Shown here: one piece after another, positions 26,417 through 36,840 of the stretch | Layout: every line of letters begins with the position of its first letter | How positions within the stretch are numbered: the stretch's first letter is position 1 | Source: Nitrospirota bacterium | GTDB taxonomy: Bacteria > Nitrospirota > Thermodesulfovibrionia > Thermodesulfovibrionales > Magnetobacteriaceae | Assembly: GCA_015233895.1 (NCBI GenBank) | Contig: JADFXG010000025.1 | Span: forward strand, 1-44,221 | Direction: 5' to 3' | DNA: 44,221 bases | Notes under the pieces: generated by a model | The model's database searches: none | What the model was told of the DNA's origin: nothing | Seen by the model: only the letters and a program-made list of their open reading frames with translations | Translations under genes and position numbers: made by a program

Positions 26417-27133
26417 ATGAGAGCAGATGGCAGAGCAGATGATGAGTTAAGAGCCGTAAAGATTGAAACAGGAGTTATGAAGCACGCCGAGGGTTCGGTT
26501 TTAATTACCGCTGGCAGCACTAAAGTAATCTGTACGGTAACGATAGAGGACTCGGTCCCAACATTTTTAAAAGACAAAGGCAAAGGGTGGATAACAGCTG
26601 AGTACGGGATGCTGCCCAGATCCACTAATCAACGAATGCAAAGGGAGGCACGCGGTGGGAAACAAAGTGGCCGCACTCAGGAGATTCAACGACTAATAGG
26701 GCGGGCTCTTCGTTCCGTAGTTGATTTGAAATCCCTTGGAGAGAGAACAATTCTGATAGATTGCGACGTAATTCAGGCAGACGGAGGCACTCGCACTGCC
26801 TCTATAACTGGCGCCTATGTTGCCCTTGTTGAGGCACTGAAATTTGCTAAGGAAAACGGCATAATTTTCAAAAATGTGATAAAAGACTCCCTTGCAGCAG
26901 TAAGCGTTGGGGTTATCGAGGGAACCCCTGTGTTGGACTTATGCTATGACGAGGACAGTGTTGCCGATGTTGACATGAATGTTGTTATGACAGGTTCCGG
27001 CAAATTTGTTGAAATCCAGGGAACAGCCGAGGGCCCTCCATTTAGCAGGGAAACGATGGACATCATGATTTCCTTAGCCGCTAAGGGGATAGGAGAGTTG
27101 ATAGAGATGCAGAAAAAGGCGCTAAGCGCATGA
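26417..27133 (+). CDS. rph: Ribonuclease PH
   Basis: RNase PH trims tRNA 3' ends phosphorolytically. The 238-residue protein shows the complete family pattern: [61 protein letters not shown] and [20 protein letters not shown]. All catalytic arginines and the aspartate pair are present. It starts 30 bases after murI and overlaps rdgB by 4 bases (ATGA), an arrangement common in Gram-negative anaerobes. Confidence 0.97.
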   Translation: MRADGRADDELRAVKIETGVMKHAEGSVLITAGSTKVICTVTIEDSVPTFLKDKGKGWITAEYGMLPRSTNQRMQREARGGKQSGRTQEIQRLIGRALRSVVDLKSLGERTILIDCDVIQADGGTRTASITGAYVALVEALKFAKENGIIFKNVIKDSLAAVSVGVIEGTPVLDLCYDEDSVADVDMNVVMTGSGKFVEIQGTAEGPPFSRETMDIMISLAAKGIGELIEMQKKALSA

Positions 27134-27735
27134 AAATTTATCTTGCCACTAACAACAAAGGGAAGATACGAGAGATAAACTCACTGTTTAAAGACACAGG
27201 CATTGAGTTTATAGGCGGCGTTGACTTATCCTCTGTGGTAGAGGACGGCAATGGTTACCGTGAAAATGCTTTAATAAAAGCTCTGTTTGTGTATAAACTC
27301 TCTGGCACGTATGTGGTTTCAGAGGATTCGGGGCTTGAGGTTGATGCCCTTCAGGGAGCACCAGGCGTTCATTCAGCAAGGTATGCGGATTTGTTAAAAG
27401 CCAACAATGCAACCGATAACGATAACATCGCTAAACTTCTCAGTGCTCTTAAAGACGTGCCGAAAGACAAAAGAACTGCTAAATATGTCTCAGCTTTTTG
27501 TTTTATAGATGGCGGAGCAGAGTCGTTTTTTATGGGCGAGGTGCACGGTAAAATCATTGACTCTCCACGAGGTAATCGGGGGTTTGGCTACGACCCAGTG
27601 TTTGTGCCTGATGGTTACGATAAAACTTTTGCCGAACTTGGCGGTGAGGTTAAAAACAAAATAAGCCACAGAGCAGTGGCATCAGCCAAACTGAGAGATT
27701 TTCTTGTTGATAAATTTGTCAGAAGTAATGGGTAA
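27130..27735 (+). CDS. rdgB: Non-canonical purine NTP pyrophosphatase (RdgB/HAM1)
   Basis: This enzyme hydrolyses ITP, dITP and XTP to keep deaminated purines out of nucleic acids. The 201-residue protein has the N-terminal [12 protein letters not shown], the catalytic [22 protein letters not shown], and [15 protein letters not shown] followed by K-x-x-x-S-H-R-A. All expected residues are present. It is the last gene of the 24006-27735 operon. Confidence 0.96.
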   Translation: MKIYLATNNKGKIREINSLFKDTGIEFIGGVDLSSVVEDGNGYRENALIKALFVYKLSGTYVVSEDSGLEVDALQGAPGVHSARYADLLKANNATDNDNIAKLLSALKDVPKDKRTAKYVSAFCFIDGGAESFFMGEVHGKIIDSPRGNRGFGYDPVFVPDGYDKTFAELGGEVKNKISHRAVASAKLRDFLVDKFVRSNG

Positions 27736-27758
27736 TACCTAATTCCCCTTATAATCAC

Positions 27759-27778
27759 ACAAAGTTAGGCGAATGAAT
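27759..27778 (+). repeat. 20-bp repeat copy, next to the MITE-like element
   Basis: ACAAAGTTAGGCGAATGAAT, matching the 11639-11658 copy at 19 of 20 bases. It ends two bases before the left target-site duplicate of the 27786-28001 element. Confidence 0.4.
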
Positions 27779-27785
27779 GCGGCTT

Positions 27786-28001
27786 GAGACCGTTGCAAAA
27801 TTCACAAAAATGTCTTTATAGTTAACTCAGCTAATAAAAGACTGGATTCCTGCCTTCGCAGGAATGACAGGATAAGAACCACCCCTTTGTCATCCCGCAC
27901 TTGTTGCGGGATCCAGTCCTTTTCTCTACATCCGTAAAAGTAATTAAGCCATCTATCGGAGTTAAATCAATAAACAATTATATTATTTTTGCAACGGTCT
28001 C
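27786..28001. mobile_element. 216-bp MITE-like non-autonomous element
   Basis: GAGACCGTTGCAAAA (27786-27800) and its exact complement (27987-28001) form 15-bp terminal inverted repeats. GGCTT directly flanks both ends (27781-27785 and 28002-28006) as a 5-bp target-site duplication. There is no coding capacity inside, so a transposase elsewhere would be needed to move it. Inside lies a second, larger palindrome (27841-27917). It sits between convergent genes, ten bases from the stop of the 28011 gene. The parent transposon family cannot be named from this sequence alone. Confidence 0.72.
27841..27917. repeat. Palindromic double-hairpin repeat inside the MITE
   Basis: The ends ACTGGAT and ATCCAGT are inverted, and each half is itself a hairpin: ATTCCTGCC-TTCG-CAGGAAT and ATCCCGCA-CTTG-TTGCGGGAT. 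The phrases 'GGAATGACA' and 'TGTCATCCCGC' resemble widespread intergenic palindromic repeats of the GTCATTCCCGC type. It looks like a repeat nested within, or captured by, the MITE. Confidence 0.65.
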
Positions 28002-28010
28002 GGCTTGGTA

Positions 28011-28175
28011 TCAGATGGTTTTGTAACCCGGACACCCCTCAAACCCTTTGCAACCTTTCTCTCTCAGGCGGCACTCTTTATTGATACAGTGGGCCTTTAC
28101 CTCACGCATTGATTTTCTGCGGCTGTGAATCTGTGGCTCGTCTTTTTTTGTACTGCGCTTATAAACTATAGACAT
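28011..28175 (-). CDS. Small cysteine-rich protein overlapping the GGDEF-EAL gene
   Basis: The 54-residue frame starts at the ATG at 28175, with GAGG 8 bases upstream, and overlaps the 3' end of the upstream gene by 17 bases. The sequence is basic at the N-terminus and ends with four cysteines near 30-48 (A-H-C-x4-C-x6-G-C-x5-G-C-P-G-Y), a spacing that suggests a zinc or Fe-S site. The stop lies five bases from the target duplicate of the MITE, so the natural C-terminus may have been slightly changed. Function unknown. Confidence 0.5.
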   Translation of the reverse strand: MSIVYKRSTKKDEPQIHSRRKSMREVKAHCINKECRLREKGCKGFEGCPGYKTI

Positions 28176-31005
28176 GCTCATCCTCAAGCAGCTCTGTAAA
28201 TTCATGGGCGCTGACGGGTTTGCTAAAGAGATAACCCTGTACCTCGTCACAGTCAAAGGTACGCAGTAACTCCAGTTGTTGAGTGTTTTCAACTCCCTCA
28301 GCAATGACCTTAATATTAAGACTGTGTGCCATCGAGATGATTGTTGATGTTATAACCGCATCTGCAGCATCATATGGGCAGTTTCTGATAAAACTCTGAT
28401 CTATTTTCAGAGTTTGAAGTGGAAAACGTTTCAAATAAACCAAAGACGAATATCCTGTGCCAAAATCATCGACAGAAATGCTTACGCCCAGTTCTCTGAT
28501 CTGATTCATGATTTTTATGCTTTCCTCAACGTTTTGCATAAGGCCGCTTTCCGTAATCTCAAGCTCCAGATACTCAGGGGAGATGCCGGTCTCATCCAAA
28601 ACATCAGTAATCGTCTTTAGCAGCTCATGCAGTTTAAAGTGCTGTGCCGAGAGGTTTACTGAAACAACAATGGGCTTATACCCTGCCTCAAGCCACTTAC
28701 GGCTCTGCCGGCAGGCTGCAGCTATTACCCACTTGCCAATAGGAATTATCAAATGCGTCTCCTCAGCTATGGGAATAAATTTAGCAGGAGATATCAGACC
28801 GGTCTCAGGATGCTGCCATCTTATAAGAGCCTCACAACCGGCTATTTTGCCTGAACTCATATCTATTTGCGGTTGATAGTGGAGCACAAACTGCTCTGAA
28901 TCCAAAGCATTGACAAGTGCTTTTTCAAGAGTCACACGCTCAGTTATGGCCTTATCCATAGACGAATCATAGAACCTGTAATCGTTCTTCCCGTGCTCCT
29001 TTGCCTGATACATGGCCACATCCGCACACTTATTTAACGCCTCAAGTGTTTCTCCATCATTAGGGAATATGCTTATACCTATACTGACCCCTACCTTACA
29101 CGTATGCTCACCAAGCACATAAGGTTCATTTATGGATTTTATGACTTTTTGAGCTATAGGCACTAAATCTGTTGGCTGAAGAATCTTTGAAACCAGTATT
29201 TGGAACTCATCGCCGCCCATACGGGCCACCGTGTCAGATTTCCTGACACAGTCTTCAAGCCTACAGGATACCTCTTTAAGTAAAAGATCCCCCACGTTGT
29301 GGCCAAGCGTATCGTTTACAAGCTTAAACCTGTCAAGGTCCAAAAACATCACCGCAAATGAGTAGTTGTTTCTTGTGGCTTGAAGGATAGACTGCTTCAC
29401 CCTGTCTTCAAACAAGGTGCGGTTAGGAAGCCCTGTAAGTACGTCGTGGTGAGCAAGCTGTCTCAGGTGTTCCTCCATTCTCTTCCTTTCTGTGTCATCC
29501 AGCTTAACAGCAATGAAGTGAGTTATCTCCCCACGCGGGTTTTTAATTGGAGAGATAGACAGATATTCCCAGTAGAGTGTCCCATCCTTCTTTTTGTTAC
29601 ACACATCACACCTGAATTCGTTGCCGGATTGTATGGTATCCCACAAGTTTTTATAAAATTCCTGATCATGTTTCCCGGATTTAAGAATGCGGGGATTTTT
29701 GCCTTTTACCTCGGCAAGGGTGTAACCGGTACACTCGGTAAACTTCTGATTTACAAACTCAATGTTACCGTTTATATCTGTAATAACAATCGAACTTATG
29801 CTTTGCTCAACAGCCGTGGAGAGTTTCCTTAAATCCTCTTCAAAGCGCTTTCTCTGAGTGATGTCATTTGCCACACAAACTATGTCGTTTCTGTCTGAGA
29901 CCCGCATAAAAGAAAAACTGCATTGAACTGGAAACTTAGTGCCACTTATCGTAATGAAAGTGCCCTCTACATTGCCTAAACCGCCTTTACCCATCGCTCC
30001 CATGTCTAATGCCTCTTTCAGCTTATCCTCCACCATTGGTTTTTCTGCAGGGATAAATATATCGGTAACTGGCCTGCCAACAAGCTCATCACGTCCAATT
30101 CCCAGCACGCTTTCGGCAGCATTATTTATAGTCTTAATTATACCCAATGAGTCAACCACAAACAGCATATCTACCATGGCGTTAACCACACCATCTATGA
30201 AGTCTTTTGTTACTGTGGTCTCATTCAGGCTATGAGACATGGTATTAAATGCAACGGCAAGGTCCTTTATCTCATCGTTTGTTTTTGGCAGGGCAACCTT
30301 CTGGCGAAAATCACCTTTTCCTATTTTAGTAACAGACTGTGAAAGCTCACTTAGCGGCCTTACGAGTTCATAGACTTTATACCCGCCAAAAAGAAATATC
30401 AAAATATCAAGCGCTGTCATCATAAGCAGTACATTCATAAGATATCTGTGTTTTCTGTTGGAAATATCTTCAAAGCCGTGAGTTATTTTGTTACTTATGG
30501 CAAGCAGAGTGTCATTGTTAACAAATTCTGTTCTAAGGGTATCGTTAATAATACCCCCGCCTTTTATGGCATCAATGTCCTTTTTAAATGCGTTCCATAT
30601 TTTTATGTTTTCCTCAAACAGTGCCGTCATCTCTTTTGGTGCAGGGGAGATAACTACCTCGCCATTTGGTCTATGTGCACCACCATGGAAATCACCCGTG
30701 CCTTTGTAAAGCATATCAAGAGCTGAATCATAGTTGTTTACTGCCTTATCGAGAAGTTTTATATCACTGCGCTTACCGTAAGCCACAGACAGTATGTACT
30801 TGCTGATTGTCTGAGAGAGCATTCGCTGCTGGCCGGCTATGTTGATTATTGCAGCATCGTATTTTTGAATTGACTGGTAAGAATAAATAGCAAGGAGCTC
30901 AGCTACCGCTATTAACGTCATAAGAAGAAGGAGAGCGCTTATTTTATTGCCAAGCGATAATCTCAAAGTCTGCCACCTCCTAAAATTAAACCGAATCCCA
31001 GCCAT
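28159..31005 (-). CDS. PilJ-HAMP-PAS-PAS-GGDEF-EAL membrane protein
   Basis: This 948-residue sensor has membrane spans at about 21-41 and 189-208. Between them is a PilJ-type sensor domain with the signature [12 protein letters not shown] (54-65), then HAMP (about 210-262), PAS (about 270-385), PAS (about 395-510), GGDEF (about 515-680; G-G-D-E-F 597-601) and EAL (about 690-945; E-A-L 725-727). An R-K-S-D inhibitory site sits at 588-591. All catalytic motifs are intact. PilJ-type domains often bind small anions such as nitrate in related NarX-like sensors, but the ligand here is unknown. The second PAS contains C-D-V-C, which might bind a metal. Confidence 0.93.
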   Translation of the reverse strand: MAGIRFNFRRWQTLRLSLGNKISALLLLMTLIAVAELLAIYSYQSIQKYDAAIINIAGQQRMLSQTISKYILSVAYGKRSDIKLLDKAVNNYDSALDMLYKGTGDFHGGAHRPNGEVVISPAPKEMTALFEENIKIWNAFKKDIDAIKGGGIINDTLRTEFVNNDTLLAISNKITHGFEDISNRKHRYLMNVLLMMTALDILIFLFGGYKVYELVRPLSELSQSVTKIGKGDFRQKVALPKTNDEIKDLAVAFNTMSHSLNETTVTKDFIDGVVNAMVDMLFVVDSLGIIKTINNAAESVLGIGRDELVGRPVTDIFIPAEKPMVEDKLKEALDMGAMGKGGLGNVEGTFITISGTKFPVQCSFSFMRVSDRNDIVCVANDITQRKRFEEDLRKLSTAVEQSISSIVITDINGNIEFVNQKFTECTGYTLAEVKGKNPRILKSGKHDQEFYKNLWDTIQSGNEFRCDVCNKKKDGTLYWEYLSISPIKNPRGEITHFIAVKLDDTERKRMEEHLRQLAHHDVLTGLPNRTLFEDRVKQSILQATRNNYSFAVMFLDLDRFKLVNDTLGHNVGDLLLKEVSCRLEDCVRKSDTVARMGGDEFQILVSKILQPTDLVPIAQKVIKSINEPYVLGEHTCKVGVSIGISIFPNDGETLEALNKCADVAMYQAKEHGKNDYRFYDSSMDKAITERVTLEKALVNALDSEQFVLHYQPQIDMSSGKIAGCEALIRWQHPETGLISPAKFIPIAEETHLIIPIGKWVIAAACRQSRKWLEAGYKPIVVSVNLSAQHFKLHELLKTITDVLDETGISPEYLELEITESGLMQNVEESIKIMNQIRELGVSISVDDFGTGYSSLVYLKRFPLQTLKIDQSFIRNCPYDAADAVITSTIISMAHSLNIKVIAEGVENTQQLELLRTFDCDEVQGYLFSKPVSAHEFTELLEDEHVYSL

Positions 31006-31125
31006 CAGCGGCTTTCGTACACTGTTCCTTCTTTACATATAATTCTGATTTGATGAATTATAGCACACGCAAATTAATAAGGAAAAGCAACTGCGTTTGC
31101 CCCCTATGTATATCTGTGTGAGAAA

Positions 31126-31136
31126 AATGCTATAGT
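31126..31136 (+). promoter_or_regulatory. Extended -10 promoter upstream of the GT-C gene
   Basis: AAATGCTATAGT carries a TATAGT hexamer (31131-31136) with a TGC extension. It lies about 57 bases before the 31193 start. No -35 box is evident. The same TATGCTATARY form recurs at 23986 and 39295. Confidence 0.4.
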
Positions 31137-31192
31137 TTTAATATTATGGGCATGAGGATGGCAGATGAGGGCTACTTAATAATCTTATATAT

Positions 31193-32968
31193 ATGCTGCT
31201 TTTTGCAAATAACTTATCAGACAGGACAAACATCTTGACATTACAGGCAAAAGAAAACAGAGTAATTTTAGATATTTGTTTCAACAAGCGGATTGACTTA
31301 TACCATATTGTTACAATTGCAGTTTTCCCAATTATTTTATTAACACTAAACAATAAATGGATTTTTACAAATGCGTTTTTTATATATGTTGATCCATGGA
31401 TTTATTTAGGTTATTTCCTGGATTTCTCAGGACACCTTAATGCCTTTAAAAGCTATTTTTATACAAATTACTTCGGCACTCGTTTCCCATGGATTGTTCC
31501 AGGCATATTGGCATACAAAGTATTTCCACCTCTTACAGCCAACTATGTTTTACATCTTGGTTTCTTATATACTGCCCTTTTTTCAGCATATTTTATTATT
31601 AAAAATGTTCTCGATAAAAACTCTGCCTTATTCACTACTATTTTACTCGGTTGCTACTCATACTTTCTCTTTTCGTTAGGATGGGATTATGTTGACGGCG
31701 CTGAAATTACTTATCTCTTACTTATCATACTGTGTCTGGTTAACTTAAAGAAAACAAATGAAAAACTTCTTTTAGGTTTTTTCACAGGTTTCTTTTATGC
31801 ACTTTTATTATATACAAATTTGTATATGATAATTTATACCCCAACATTTTTAATATTTTTCTTTTATGGGAATAAAGCCCTGAAAACCAATTTTGATTTC
31901 GTTAAATTGGCCACCTGGATTTCTATCAGTTTCCTCCTTGTAACAATTTCTTTTTGTATCTTAAACTACGCTGTTTCCGGACAGATACTTTTTTTTCTTC
32001 CACAAATTAAAGTGGCATTGGATTTATCGCTAGGATATCACAGGTGGAAGCAACCATTTGCTGTGTGGCTTTTCAATGCGGGCCATCTGGTAATACCGGT
32101 AATAGCCTTTTTTATAAACTTGATACTTCTGTTTTATTCTTTTTTTAGAAAAACAAATGAAAAAAATATTACTTTATTACGTTTATTATATGTTTTAAGT
32201 TTTATTATGGCCGTTATTTTTGAATTACTTAAAAAGCCAGTCCTTCAACAGATGTTTTATGCTTCTAATCTAATACCATTTTTGTTTTTATCCATAGCTA
32301 CATGGTTTTATCCTTTTTTGGAAAAACTTAACAGCAAACAAATGCTCCTTGTGGTAGTGTGCTCGATTGCTACCTTGCTCATTCCTTTTGGTTTATATTC
32401 AGATGAAGGATTTATCTATGTCATGATAAGGTATAGGAGGTTTATCTTATTATTTATTTTTATTGCCGGTAGTTTTTTTATTTACATTACTTCAAAAACT
32501 AACAGGTATGTTGCCTATGTGCTTTTCTTTTGTTTATCTTTCAGCGTTATAAACTATTTATCCTCTTTCAGGGAGGTTTTTCAAAACACTAATAACCCGG
32601 AAAGAGAGAGTGCTCATATTGCTGTTGTAAAAACAATTGAATACTTAAAAGAAATCAACCCTGACTGTGAAGCATTGTTTTGGTATAACTCTGAAACTGA
32701 CCCAATGGGGCGAATGTTTCGTGCTGTCAATTCAGCATATATGTGGAGATACCGCCGGATTGGGACTGAATTTCCTAAAATAGAAAAAAATATACATCCT
32801 GACAATTCAACTAAAATCGTCTTTCTTACCTCTAATAACGAGGATTACGAAAATGCAGTTAATAGCCTTAAAAACGTAAATTATAAAGCAAAACTTGTAT
32901 CATTAAAAACAATAAAACAAGATAACATAAATTTCAGTATATATTTTCTCGCATATGGCCAAAATTAA
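31193..32968 (+). CDS. Multispanning membrane protein, GT-C glycosyltransferase-like
   Basis: The 591-residue protein is rich in Phe, Leu, Ile and Tyr with about 11-13 predicted membrane spans, followed by a soluble C-terminal region of about 130 residues. A D-P-W-I-Y-L-G-Y segment lies in the first external loop near residue 68, where GT-C enzymes keep an acidic residue. This and the layout suggest a lipid-linked sugar transferase of the GT39/GT83-like group, though no signature is decisive. The gene is clearly AT-richer than its neighbours, which may point to transfer. No ribosome site is seen at the chosen ATG, so the true start is uncertain. Confidence 0.6.
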   Translation: MLLFANNLSDRTNILTLQAKENRVILDICFNKRIDLYHIVTIAVFPIILLTLNNKWIFTNAFFIYVDPWIYLGYFLDFSGHLNAFKSYFYTNYFGTRFPWIVPGILAYKVFPPLTANYVLHLGFLYTALFSAYFIIKNVLDKNSALFTTILLGCYSYFLFSLGWDYVDGAEITYLLLIILCLVNLKKTNEKLLLGFFTGFFYALLLYTNLYMIIYTPTFLIFFFYGNKALKTNFDFVKLATWISISFLLVTISFCILNYAVSGQILFFLPQIKVALDLSLGYHRWKQPFAVWLFNAGHLVIPVIAFFINLILLFYSFFRKTNEKNITLLRLLYVLSFIMAVIFELLKKPVLQQMFYASNLIPFLFLSIATWFYPFLEKLNSKQMLLVVVCSIATLLIPFGLYSDEGFIYVMIRYRRFILLFIFIAGSFFIYITSKTNRYVAYVLFFCLSFSVINYLSSFREVFQNTNNPERESAHIAVVKTIEYLKEINPDCEALFWYNSETDPMGRMFRAVNSAYMWRYRRIGTEFPKIEKNIHPDNSTKIVFLTSNNEDYENAVNSLKNVNYKAKLVSLKTIKQDNINFSIYFLAYGQN

Positions 32969-32972
32969 ACAA

Positions 32973-33004
32973 TGCACGTACCGAGAGCTTGGCAGTAACG
33001 TGCA
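32973..33004 (-). terminator. Terminator between convergent genes
   Basis: TGCACGT (32973-32979) and ACGTGCA (32998-33004) form a perfect 7-bp outer stem. On the minus strand the stem is followed by TTGTTTAATTTT. It fits a terminator for typA, whose stop lies 28 bases upstream, and could also serve the convergent membrane-protein gene. Confidence 0.5.
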
Positions 33005-33032
33005 CCTAAGGACTTAAATATCTATAAAGGTT

Positions 33033-34844
33033 TTATTCTGTTTTCTTTTTTGGCCTTTTGCCAGCCTGAAGGATACTTTTTCGCAGTCTTATCGATTGAG
33101 GTGTAATCTCCACAAGCTCGTCCTCTTTGATAAACTCAAGAGCATTGTCAAGGTTCATAATCTTTGGCGGAACCAGTAACAGTGCTTCATCTGAGCCGCT
33201 TGCCCGCATATTTGTAAGTTTCTTCTCTTTCGTTATATTAACATCTATGTCGTTTTCTCTGGAGTTTTCACCAATAACCATTCCCTCATAGACCTGAGTG
33301 TTTTCTGTGACAAAGAGGGTCCCTCTGGGTTGCAAATGAAACAGTGCATAGCCGGTAGTGCGTCCGGCTCTGTCGGCAACAAGAGCACCTGTTTGACGCT
33401 TACTTATGGGCCCCTGCCATGGCTCATACCCATCAAATATATGGTTTAAAAGACCTGTGCCACGAGTGTCAGTCAGAAACTGAGAACGGAAACCTATTAG
33501 CCCCCTTGATGGTATTTTGTACTCAAGCCGAACACGCCCAAATCCCTTATTGTGCATTTTAAGCATCCGGCCCTTACGAATTCCAATTTGCTTTGTGATA
33601 ACGCCGACAAAGTCCTCAGGAATGTCTATCACCAGCACCTCCATTGGTTCGTAAACTGTGCCGTCTGTTTCTTTTGTAATTGTGGTAGGCATCGCAACCG
33701 AAAGCTCATAGCCCTCACGGCGCATCATCTCGATAAGAATAGCCAGTTGCAGCTCCCCTCTGCCCATAACCTCAAATGTTTCCATAGCAGAAAAATTAAC
33801 TCGTATGGATACATTATAAAGAAGCTCTTTTTCCAGCCGCTCCCTGAGATTTCTGCTTGTTACAAATCTGCCCTCTTTACCGGCAAACGGAGACGTGTTT
33901 ATTGAAAACAACATGGAAATTGTCGGCTCATCTACTTTTATTCGAGCTAACGGTTTTGGGTTATCAACACTTGTTACGGTATCCCCTATGGTGATTCCCT
34001 CAATTCCTGCCAGTGCTATAATGTCGCCACAGCACGATTCGTTAGTATCAACCCTTTTTAATCCGTCAAAGGTATAGAGTGAGACCACTTTGGTTTTCAT
34101 CGTCTCATCCTGGGCTTTAACTACGGATATGGTGTCGCCCACTCTGACTGTGCCGGAAAAAATCCTGCCAATAGCCAATCTGCCTACGTAGTCATTGTAG
34201 TCTATGTTAGTTACAAGAATCTGCAGCGTTTCGTCTCTTTTGTCCTCTGGCGGAGCAATACGGGTTACTATGGCATCAAAGAGAGCCTTAAGGTCAGTTG
34301 AATCACCATTGATATCGGTCTTTGCCACTCCTTTTTTGGCATTTGTATAGATAATCGGGAATTCAAGTTGATCTTCTTTGGCGTCAAGGTCAATAAACAG
34401 ATCGTATATTTCGTTGAGAACCTCTGAGATTCTGGCATCTTGTCTGTCTATCTTGTTAATTACAACAATCTGAGGAAGGTTAAGTTCGAGGGCTTTTTTT
34501 AGCACGAATCGTGTCTGAGGAAGGGGGCCCTCTGAGGCATCCACAAGAAGCAGAACCCCATCCACCATTTTGAGGGTTCTTTCCACCTCGCCACCGAAAT
34601 CGGCGTGCCCTGGCGTGTCAACTATGTTAATCTTAATTCCGTTATAATAGACAGCCGTGTTTTTTGCCATTATAGTGATACCGCGCTCTCGTTCAAGGTC
34701 AATATTATCCATAACACGGTCTTGAACCCTCTCGGTCTGCCGGAAAGTCCCTGACTGCCTGAACATTGCATCCACCAGTGTGGTCTTGCCATGATCTACA
34801 TGGGCTATTATTGCTATGTTTCTTAAATCATCTCTTTTTTTCAT
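33033..34844 (-). CDS. typA: Ribosome-associated GTPase TypA/BipA
   Basis: BipA is a translational GTPase involved in 50S assembly and stress growth. The 603-residue protein starts [21 protein letters not shown]-motifs are [28 protein letters not shown] and NKIDR. EF-G-like domains II, III and V follow, and the C-terminal domain carries [19 protein letters not shown], which is diagnostic for BipA. The frame extends upstream to 34898 with non-conserved residues, so the ATG at 34844 is chosen. Neither start has a clear ribosome site. Confidence 0.96.
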   Translation of the reverse strand: MKKRDDLRNIAIIAHVDHGKTTLVDAMFRQSGTFRQTERVQDRVMDNIDLERERGITIMAKNTAVYYNGIKINIVDTPGHADFGGEVERTLKMVDGVLLLVDASEGPLPQTRFVLKKALELNLPQIVVINKIDRQDARISEVLNEIYDLFIDLDAKEDQLEFPIIYTNAKKGVAKTDINGDSTDLKALFDAIVTRIAPPEDKRDETLQILVTNIDYNDYVGRLAIGRIFSGTVRVGDTISVVKAQDETMKTKVVSLYTFDGLKRVDTNESCCGDIIALAGIEGITIGDTVTSVDNPKPLARIKVDEPTISMLFSINTSPFAGKEGRFVTSRNLRERLEKELLYNVSIRVNFSAMETFEVMGRGELQLAILIEMMRREGYELSVAMPTTITKETDGTVYEPMEVLVIDIPEDFVGVITKQIGIRKGRMLKMHNKGFGRVRLEYKIPSRGLIGFRSQFLTDTRGTGLLNHIFDGYEPWQGPISKRQTGALVADRAGRTTGYALFHLQPRGTLFVTENTQVYEGMVIGENSRENDIDVNITKEKKLTNMRASGSDEALLLVPPKIMNLDNALEFIKEDELVEITPQSIRLRKSILQAGKRPKKKTE

Positions 34845-34933
34845 AACATTAATAATAACATAGTTTGTATGATAATGTAAAAGGATTTTTTTATTCACGC
34901 ATAATTAAAATAAACGTATATGCGTAAGGCGTA

Positions 34934-36760
34934 TTAATGGGTATCTTCTGATTCTAACAAGGCAATTTTCTCGTCAATTTTAACCTGGGTTTTGCCTAAC
35001 ACAATTCCATCCCTTTTTACCACAATATTGTAATGAGAAGCTTTATCAGCAGTTAACTCGTTTATATGAAAGGAATCACCGGGGAGCATTTTCTTAACAA
35101 TTTCTCCATTACGTTGTGGCAAGGCTTTTTCGAAACTATAAGTTACTCCGTCGTTTTTATTAACATTAGTTTTGGCATCAACAATTTCAACCGTATCTTT
35201 TGAATTAAATGTAATTACATCTCCGCTTGTATAGCAGCGCTTAACACCGCTATTTTGCTTTAATACGATGTAGTCCATTTTGGGCTCATCAATATCAACA
35301 TAAACAGCACCTATTAAGGATTTCCCTATACTTATCTCAACGGAGTATGACTTTCCGGCCTTATCGAGGGAATAATCTTTCCATAGGTCCTTTGCTGTGT
35401 TAATGGTGTATCCTCTGTCCTCTCCTGTGTTATGCACCTTATCACCGACAAAACCAAGGAAATTAACTGTAAGCGCTGAGGGACTGATTCCATCAGCAAC
35501 CACATCAAGCAGCATGAGCTTATCACCACGGATCAACTTCAGGTGTTCTTTGTCATTTAATACGTGTTTCAAGCCATTGAGTTCTACAACAAGATACTTG
35601 AACTTTGCATCCTTAACACTAAGCGGTTTATGAGACACTGCAGCTTTAATGGCAGCAGGCTGGTTTTCAGCTAAATCAAAACTCACCCCGCCAAACCGCA
35701 CTCCATCCTTCTTTATATTTGCTTTCACCGAGGACTGGACGATAAAGTCCCTTTTAAACATATTAGCCACCCCTATACCGCTGATATCGGCACTCAATCC
35801 CCTTCTGTAATTTGCCGATATGTCGGTTATAGTTACATTGTCGCCCTTGCTTACCCGCAGGGAGTTGTTATTGTGAACTATGTGTTCATCACCGTTTACG
35901 GAAACCACGATGTAGTTAAGCCGTGGGGCATCAAGCACAATGCGCGGATTATCCGGCAGTATTCCAAATTTCTCTAAAAAAGCATTTATAACCGTCGCCT
36001 GGTAACGAACCTTTTTCTCAAGGTCGTGTATCTCTTTTGAGACTTCTATTCCAAAAGCCGGAATACCGTGCGTTGAGAGGGCATAGAAGGTTGCCGATTT
36101 TCGCTGTTCAGGATGTCTGGTGGTTTTCTCAAAAGTATGGTGGTTATTAAATCTGAAGTAGTGAGACTCATCCTTTATTGTTGCATTTACTTCAGTTGCA
36201 ACCTCAGAGGCAATTCTCCCCAGATACAACACCCTTCCGTCATCTGTTTTATACATGTCAGCATCGGCTATTATGGACTGCCCAAAGCGGTCTGGGTTTA
36301 TAAGATTGCTGACCCTCGTCTCTGAATAGAAACCGGATCCCTCGTGGAGGTTTAACAGATAGTCGCTCTTGCCTATAAGCTCTCTCAGGATTTCCACTAT
36401 TTTGTCCTCATAGTCCTCACGGTCTTTTACTTTGAATCTCCTGTTCATGTCGTTATTTATTTCTCTTTTATGTTTGATAATCGAAAGGAAATTAGCTCTG
36501 GGAACAACAATCATGTTGCCTTTTTTCAGGGTAATATCCGCAAAAAGATCTGCAGTTGTATAACCTCCCGGTTCATCCCCCTGAATGCCACCTATAATCA
36601 TAAGAGTTTTACCCTTTTCTGTGCCAGAGATATGGTAAACATGCAGCTCATAATCAGTGTTTTCAAAATACACCGTATGTTCAGTCTTACCAAAACAAGG
36701 ACTTTGCAACACTGCAACCAGAAATGCCAGAGATAAAACGAAATATTTAACAACCTTCAT
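34934..36760 (-). CDS. Periplasmic M99 carboxypeptidase, Csd4-like
   Basis: The 608-residue protein has a signal peptide (about 1-24) and an M14/M99-type carboxypeptidase domain (about 30-265). Candidate zinc ligands are Q60 and E63 in GGIQGDEPGG and H139 in LNLHEGSG, with candidate catalytic E239 in FGIEVSKE. The Gln-Glu-His set, instead of the usual His-Glu-His, is the hallmark of Csd4, the D,L-carboxypeptidase that trims peptidoglycan tripeptides and sets helical cell shape in Helicobacter. Residues 281-600 hold three related beta units starting near 281, 387 and 495 (Y-I-V-V-x-V-N-G). It ends the bactofilin operon. Confidence 0.85.
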   Translation of the reverse strand: MKVVKYFVLSLAFLVAVLQSPCFGKTEHTVYFENTDYELHVYHISGTEKGKTLMIIGGIQGDEPGGYTTADLFADITLKKGNMIVVPRANFLSIIKHKREINNDMNRRFKVKDREDYEDKIVEILRELIGKSDYLLNLHEGSGFYSETRVSNLINPDRFGQSIIADADMYKTDDGRVLYLGRIASEVATEVNATIKDESHYFRFNNHHTFEKTTRHPEQRKSATFYALSTHGIPAFGIEVSKEIHDLEKKVRYQATVINAFLEKFGILPDNPRIVLDAPRLNYIVVSVNGDEHIVHNNNSLRVSKGDNVTITDISANYRRGLSADISGIGVANMFKRDFIVQSSVKANIKKDGVRFGGVSFDLAENQPAAIKAAVSHKPLSVKDAKFKYLVVELNGLKHVLNDKEHLKLIRGDKLMLLDVVADGISPSALTVNFLGFVGDKVHNTGEDRGYTINTAKDLWKDYSLDKAGKSYSVEISIGKSLIGAVYVDIDEPKMDYIVLKQNSGVKRCYTSGDVITFNSKDTVEIVDAKTNVNKNDGVTYSFEKALPQRNGEIVKKMLPGDSFHINELTADKASHYNIVVKRDGIVLGKTQVKIDEKIALLESEDTH

Positions 36761-36840
36761 CTATATTCCCTCCTGTTTCTAAGTGCCTATGGTTGTATTT
36801 TAGCATTATTTGATTAAAATTACTTTTTTTAATAATTTCG

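Noticed and set aside
28508-28876. Long antisense frames opposite the GGDEF-EAL and other large genes
   Set aside because: They are reverse-strand shadows of genes with clear domain content.
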